This document shows positions 38,229-40,095 of a DNA stretch of 40,095 bases, one piece after another; position 1 is the stretch's first letter; each line of letters begins with the position of its first letter. The stretch comes from a virus. Where the stretch lies: the IMG/VR virus record IMGVR_UViG_3300032333_000327, positions 1 through 40,095 of that record, one strand, 5' to 3'. Position numbers and translations under genes: made by a program. The notes under the pieces are model-generated. The model made no database searches. It had not been told where the DNA came from and saw nothing but the letters and a program-made list of their open reading frames with translations.

Positions 38229-38849
38229 TTAGTATCTCCCACTCAGGGATACGCCACCACCAGGCTGGGTCTGGTATTGGTTATTCTTGCCGTCTTGGTT
38301 CTGCTGGAAGGAGCTTTGCGAAGTGTTGCTGAGTAAGGAGCCGAGCTGGCCGATTCGGTCATTGTAGGAGGTTTTGGCGCGGTCCTGGCCGTAGTTCAGC
38401 AGATCGTACAGGCGATTCCCGGAGCCAAGCATTCCCTTCGCCGCGGCTGTGCGATTGACCGCGTTGAGGCCTTGGTTGTACTGGAATTGGTAGCCGGGGT
38501 CTTGCTCGATGCTGCTCGGATTCGACAGAAGCTGGTTAAGCCTCCCACCCGCAGACCCGGCAACCTGGTTCTGAATCTGCTGGTTTGCAATCTGACCTTG
38601 GAGGATTTGGTTCTGCGAGGCGAGGTTGTCGGTCTCGAATCCGAGCTTCTTTGCAGCTAGTGTGTTGGCTTGATAGGTGAGGGGGGAAACCCACTGACCA
38701 TTGCTGAATACTGAGCCGGGGTTTACCGATCTGCCGTAACCAAGACTCCAATCGTAGTTACCGTTTTCTGGACTCCAGGTATCGCCTTCTTGCGGGCCGC
38801 TGGTATTCCCATCTCTTCCATTCCAGGACATTGTGCTATATGCTGCCAT
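38229..38849 (-). CDS. gp7-like ejection protein, 206 aa
   Basis: AAAGGAG precedes MAAYSTMSWNGRDG. The centre has a Q/N-rich coil (LASQNQILQGQIANQQIQNQ). DPGYQFQYNQGLNAVNRTAAAKGMLGSGNRLYDLLNYGQ is a signature of small internal proteins next to P22-type stabilisation proteins. In P22 gp7 is exported with DNA. Its place just after gp10 is the one expected. Confidence 0.78.
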   Translation of the reverse strand: MAAYSTMSWNGRDGNTSGPQEGDTWSPENGNYDWSLGYGRSVNPGSVFSNGQWVSPLTYQANTLAAKKLGFETDNLASQNQILQGQIANQQIQNQVAGSAGGRLNQLLSNPSSIEQDPGYQFQYNQGLNAVNRTAAAKGMLGSGNRLYDLLNYGQDRAKTSYNDRIGQLGSLLSNTSQSSFQQNQDGKNNQYQTQPGGGVSLSGRY

Positions 38850-38850
38850 G

Positions 38851-40095
38851 CTATTCTCCTTTAAGTTCTAGTGCTTCAACTCTGAACGACGTGTTCGCCG
38901 TGTGTCGTATCTCATAGCTTCGCCGGGAGGAACTTCCCAGTCGCCGAATCCGAGCACGGTGCGCGCCAAGGTCGATCTGGCGGTAGCTGCTGCTCGTGGT
39001 GTAATCGTCGTCGGACCAGCGGAGGAGGCCAGTCGCATCGACCTTGTCCCCGATGATTTCCCCTGAGCCTGTGGCCTTGCGATCTGCAGTGTTGGCGTCA
39101 AAGATTGCCGTGCGGCTCGTGACATCAATCGATACGCCGTTGTCCTGATGGGCAGTCCCGAGAACCTCGTAGATGATGCCATCTGTGCCGCCTTGGACAA
39201 TGTCCTTGCCGCCAACGGAGGCGTAGTAGTGCAGGTCGAAGTAGCCCTCGGTGGAGCCTGTTGCGGTGATCGTGCCGGTGGCCGGGGAGACTGTTGCGGC
39301 AGCGACCGGGAAGGAGTAGGAGTTGGCGTCGATGTAGGTGATGTTGGCTGTGATGTTGTAGCCAGCTTGATTGGCCCCTGCATGCGTGACCTCGTCCCCG
39401 TCGGCGAATCCGTGGGCGGTTGAAGTGACTGTGGCGACTCCCCCAGTCTGCGATAGGGCCGAGACGCTCTTCTGGCTTGCGACACGGCGAGTGAAGTGGC
39501 TCCAAGCCTTTGTCGAGAAGTCATAGACGAGTGTGATGCCGCTCGCCACAAGGGACAGGACGTAGAGGGAGTGCCCGCTGAAACCTGCACCCCAGGAGTA
39601 GACTTCGGCGAGATTGTCGGCGTTCAGGATGCGGGAGATGTTTGGATCAGACACCTCGACAGGCGTCATGGACCCCATGCAGGCGTAGACCCCTCGGCCC
39701 TTCTCCCGACTGTTCCCCATCCAGACGAGCTTCCCGTCGAACTGCACAACGCTGTAGCCATTGGCGCAGCCGATTTGGATGGTGGAGGATTCGATCGGGG
39801 AGAGGGGCGAGCCCAGCGGGTTGGCGGCGTCATAGAAGAACTGGGTTGTCCAGCGACCGAAACCGACAATGTAATTCTCGTATTTGGCAATGGCGACTCC
39901 GCCGTCGGGTTCCGCCTCACACCGGATGAAGTCGAGGGAATTCCAACTGAGGGGAGCCTCAAGGTCGGAGTTGTAAATCACGCCGGCTGCGTCCATGACA
40001 AAGAAGTAGCCGTCGAGGAAGGCGACCCCAGGCACAGTCACAGTCGGGTAGTCGACATCTGTGATCTTGGTAACCGTGCTGGCGACTCCGTCGAA
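38851..40095 (-). CDS. gp10-like packaged-DNA stabilisation protein, main part (start at 225 on the circle)
   Basis: The frame is open to the end of the window and continues at 1-225, giving 448 residues. Family features: WNSLDFIRCEAEPDGGVAIAKYENYIVGFGRWTTQFFY, SPIESSTIQIGCANGYSVVQFDGKLVWMGNSREKGRGVY, ISRILNADNLAEVYSWGAGFSGHSLYVLSL and a C-terminal beta strip (RRSYEIRHTANTSFRVEALELKG). P22 gp10 (472 aa) forms the ring that keeps DNA in the head. The N-terminal head is absent from this chain (see 1089-1352). An internal segment (VTSTAHGFADGDEVTHAGANQAGYNITANITY) looks like an inserted Ig- or adhesin-like domain. Confidence 0.9.
   Translation of the reverse strand, partial: FDGVASTVTKITDVDYPTVTVPGVAFLDGYFFVMDAAGVIYNSDLEAPLSWNSLDFIRCEAEPDGGVAIAKYENYIVGFGRWTTQFFYDAANPLGSPLSPIESSTIQIGCANGYSVVQFDGKLVWMGNSREKGRGVYACMGSMTPVEVSDPNISRILNADNLAEVYSWGAGFSGHSLYVLSLVASGITLVYDFSTKAWSHFTRRVASQKSVSALSQTGGVATVTSTAHGFADGDEVTHAGANQAGYNITANITYIDANSYSFPVAAATVSPATGTITATGSTEGYFDLHYYASVGGKDIVQGGTDGIIYEVLGTAHQDNGVSIDVTSRTAIFDANTADRKATGSGEIIGDKVDATGLLRWSDDDYTTSSSYRQIDLGAHRARIRRLGSSSRRSYEIRHTANTSFRVEALELKGE
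39973..40095. repeat. Terminal redundancy, right copy (identical to 1-123)
   Basis: Exact repeat of the first 123 bases. See the entry at 1-123. Confidence 0.9.

Overview
The window is a complete circular tailed-phage genome of about 39,972 bp. Bases 1-123 are repeated exactly at 39973-40095, so the linear form is a circle cut inside a tail gene and closed with an assembly overlap. The virion genes match the head and neck set of P22-type podoviruses: small and large terminase, portal, scaffold, P22-like coat, gp4-like neck protein, gp10-like DNA stabilisation protein, ejection proteins and short-tail fibre proteins. I see no integrase, CI-type repressor, tRNA, CRISPR array or phage RNA polymerase. 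A virulent phage of a Gram-negative bacterium is the simplest reading (GH19 endolysin, 3TM-type holin, P22-like neck). The exact host cannot be read from the sequence.

Layout on the circle. The late operon is on the minus strand. It starts at 9269 (terS) and runs down through terL, portal, scaffold, coat, a small coat-adjacent protein, a glycosyltransferase-like protein, gp4-like and the gp10-like locus. It then crosses the contig ends and continues from 40095 down to 30155 with ejection proteins, tail fibre proteins and holins. The plus strand (9841-30098) holds the early and replication genes: small accessory genes, an HTH regulator, zinc-ribbon proteins, a secreted Gly/Gln-repeat protein, a papain-like protein, the endolysin, then a replication and recombination block. 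That block contains a Cas4-like nuclease, Sak4-like ATPase, SSB-like protein, ExoX-like exonuclease, ParB-methyltransferase fusion, UDG-PolA fusion and DUF3987 helicase. The two arms diverge at 9270-9840 and converge at 30099-30154.

Most genes within each arm overlap by ATGA or TAATG, so translational coupling is the rule. The plus arm is divided by three good Rho-independent terminators (11096, 14713, 24122). The 11121-11570 gap holds nested inverted repeats around an AT-rich core and is the best origin candidate.

The most unusual signals are four. (1) A 31-bp dyad element with fixed internal spacing occurs in four intergenic regions, including both arm boundaries, with a weaker fifth copy inside a virion gene. 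(2) The gp10-like gene is split: its N-terminal head exists as a separate ORF, is duplicated on a second ORF with a new C-terminal domain, and survives as a third frameshifted remnant. (3) Consecutive early genes have hairpin leaders whose stems covary. (4) Three early proteins share a C-terminal DADxMMxEL tail.
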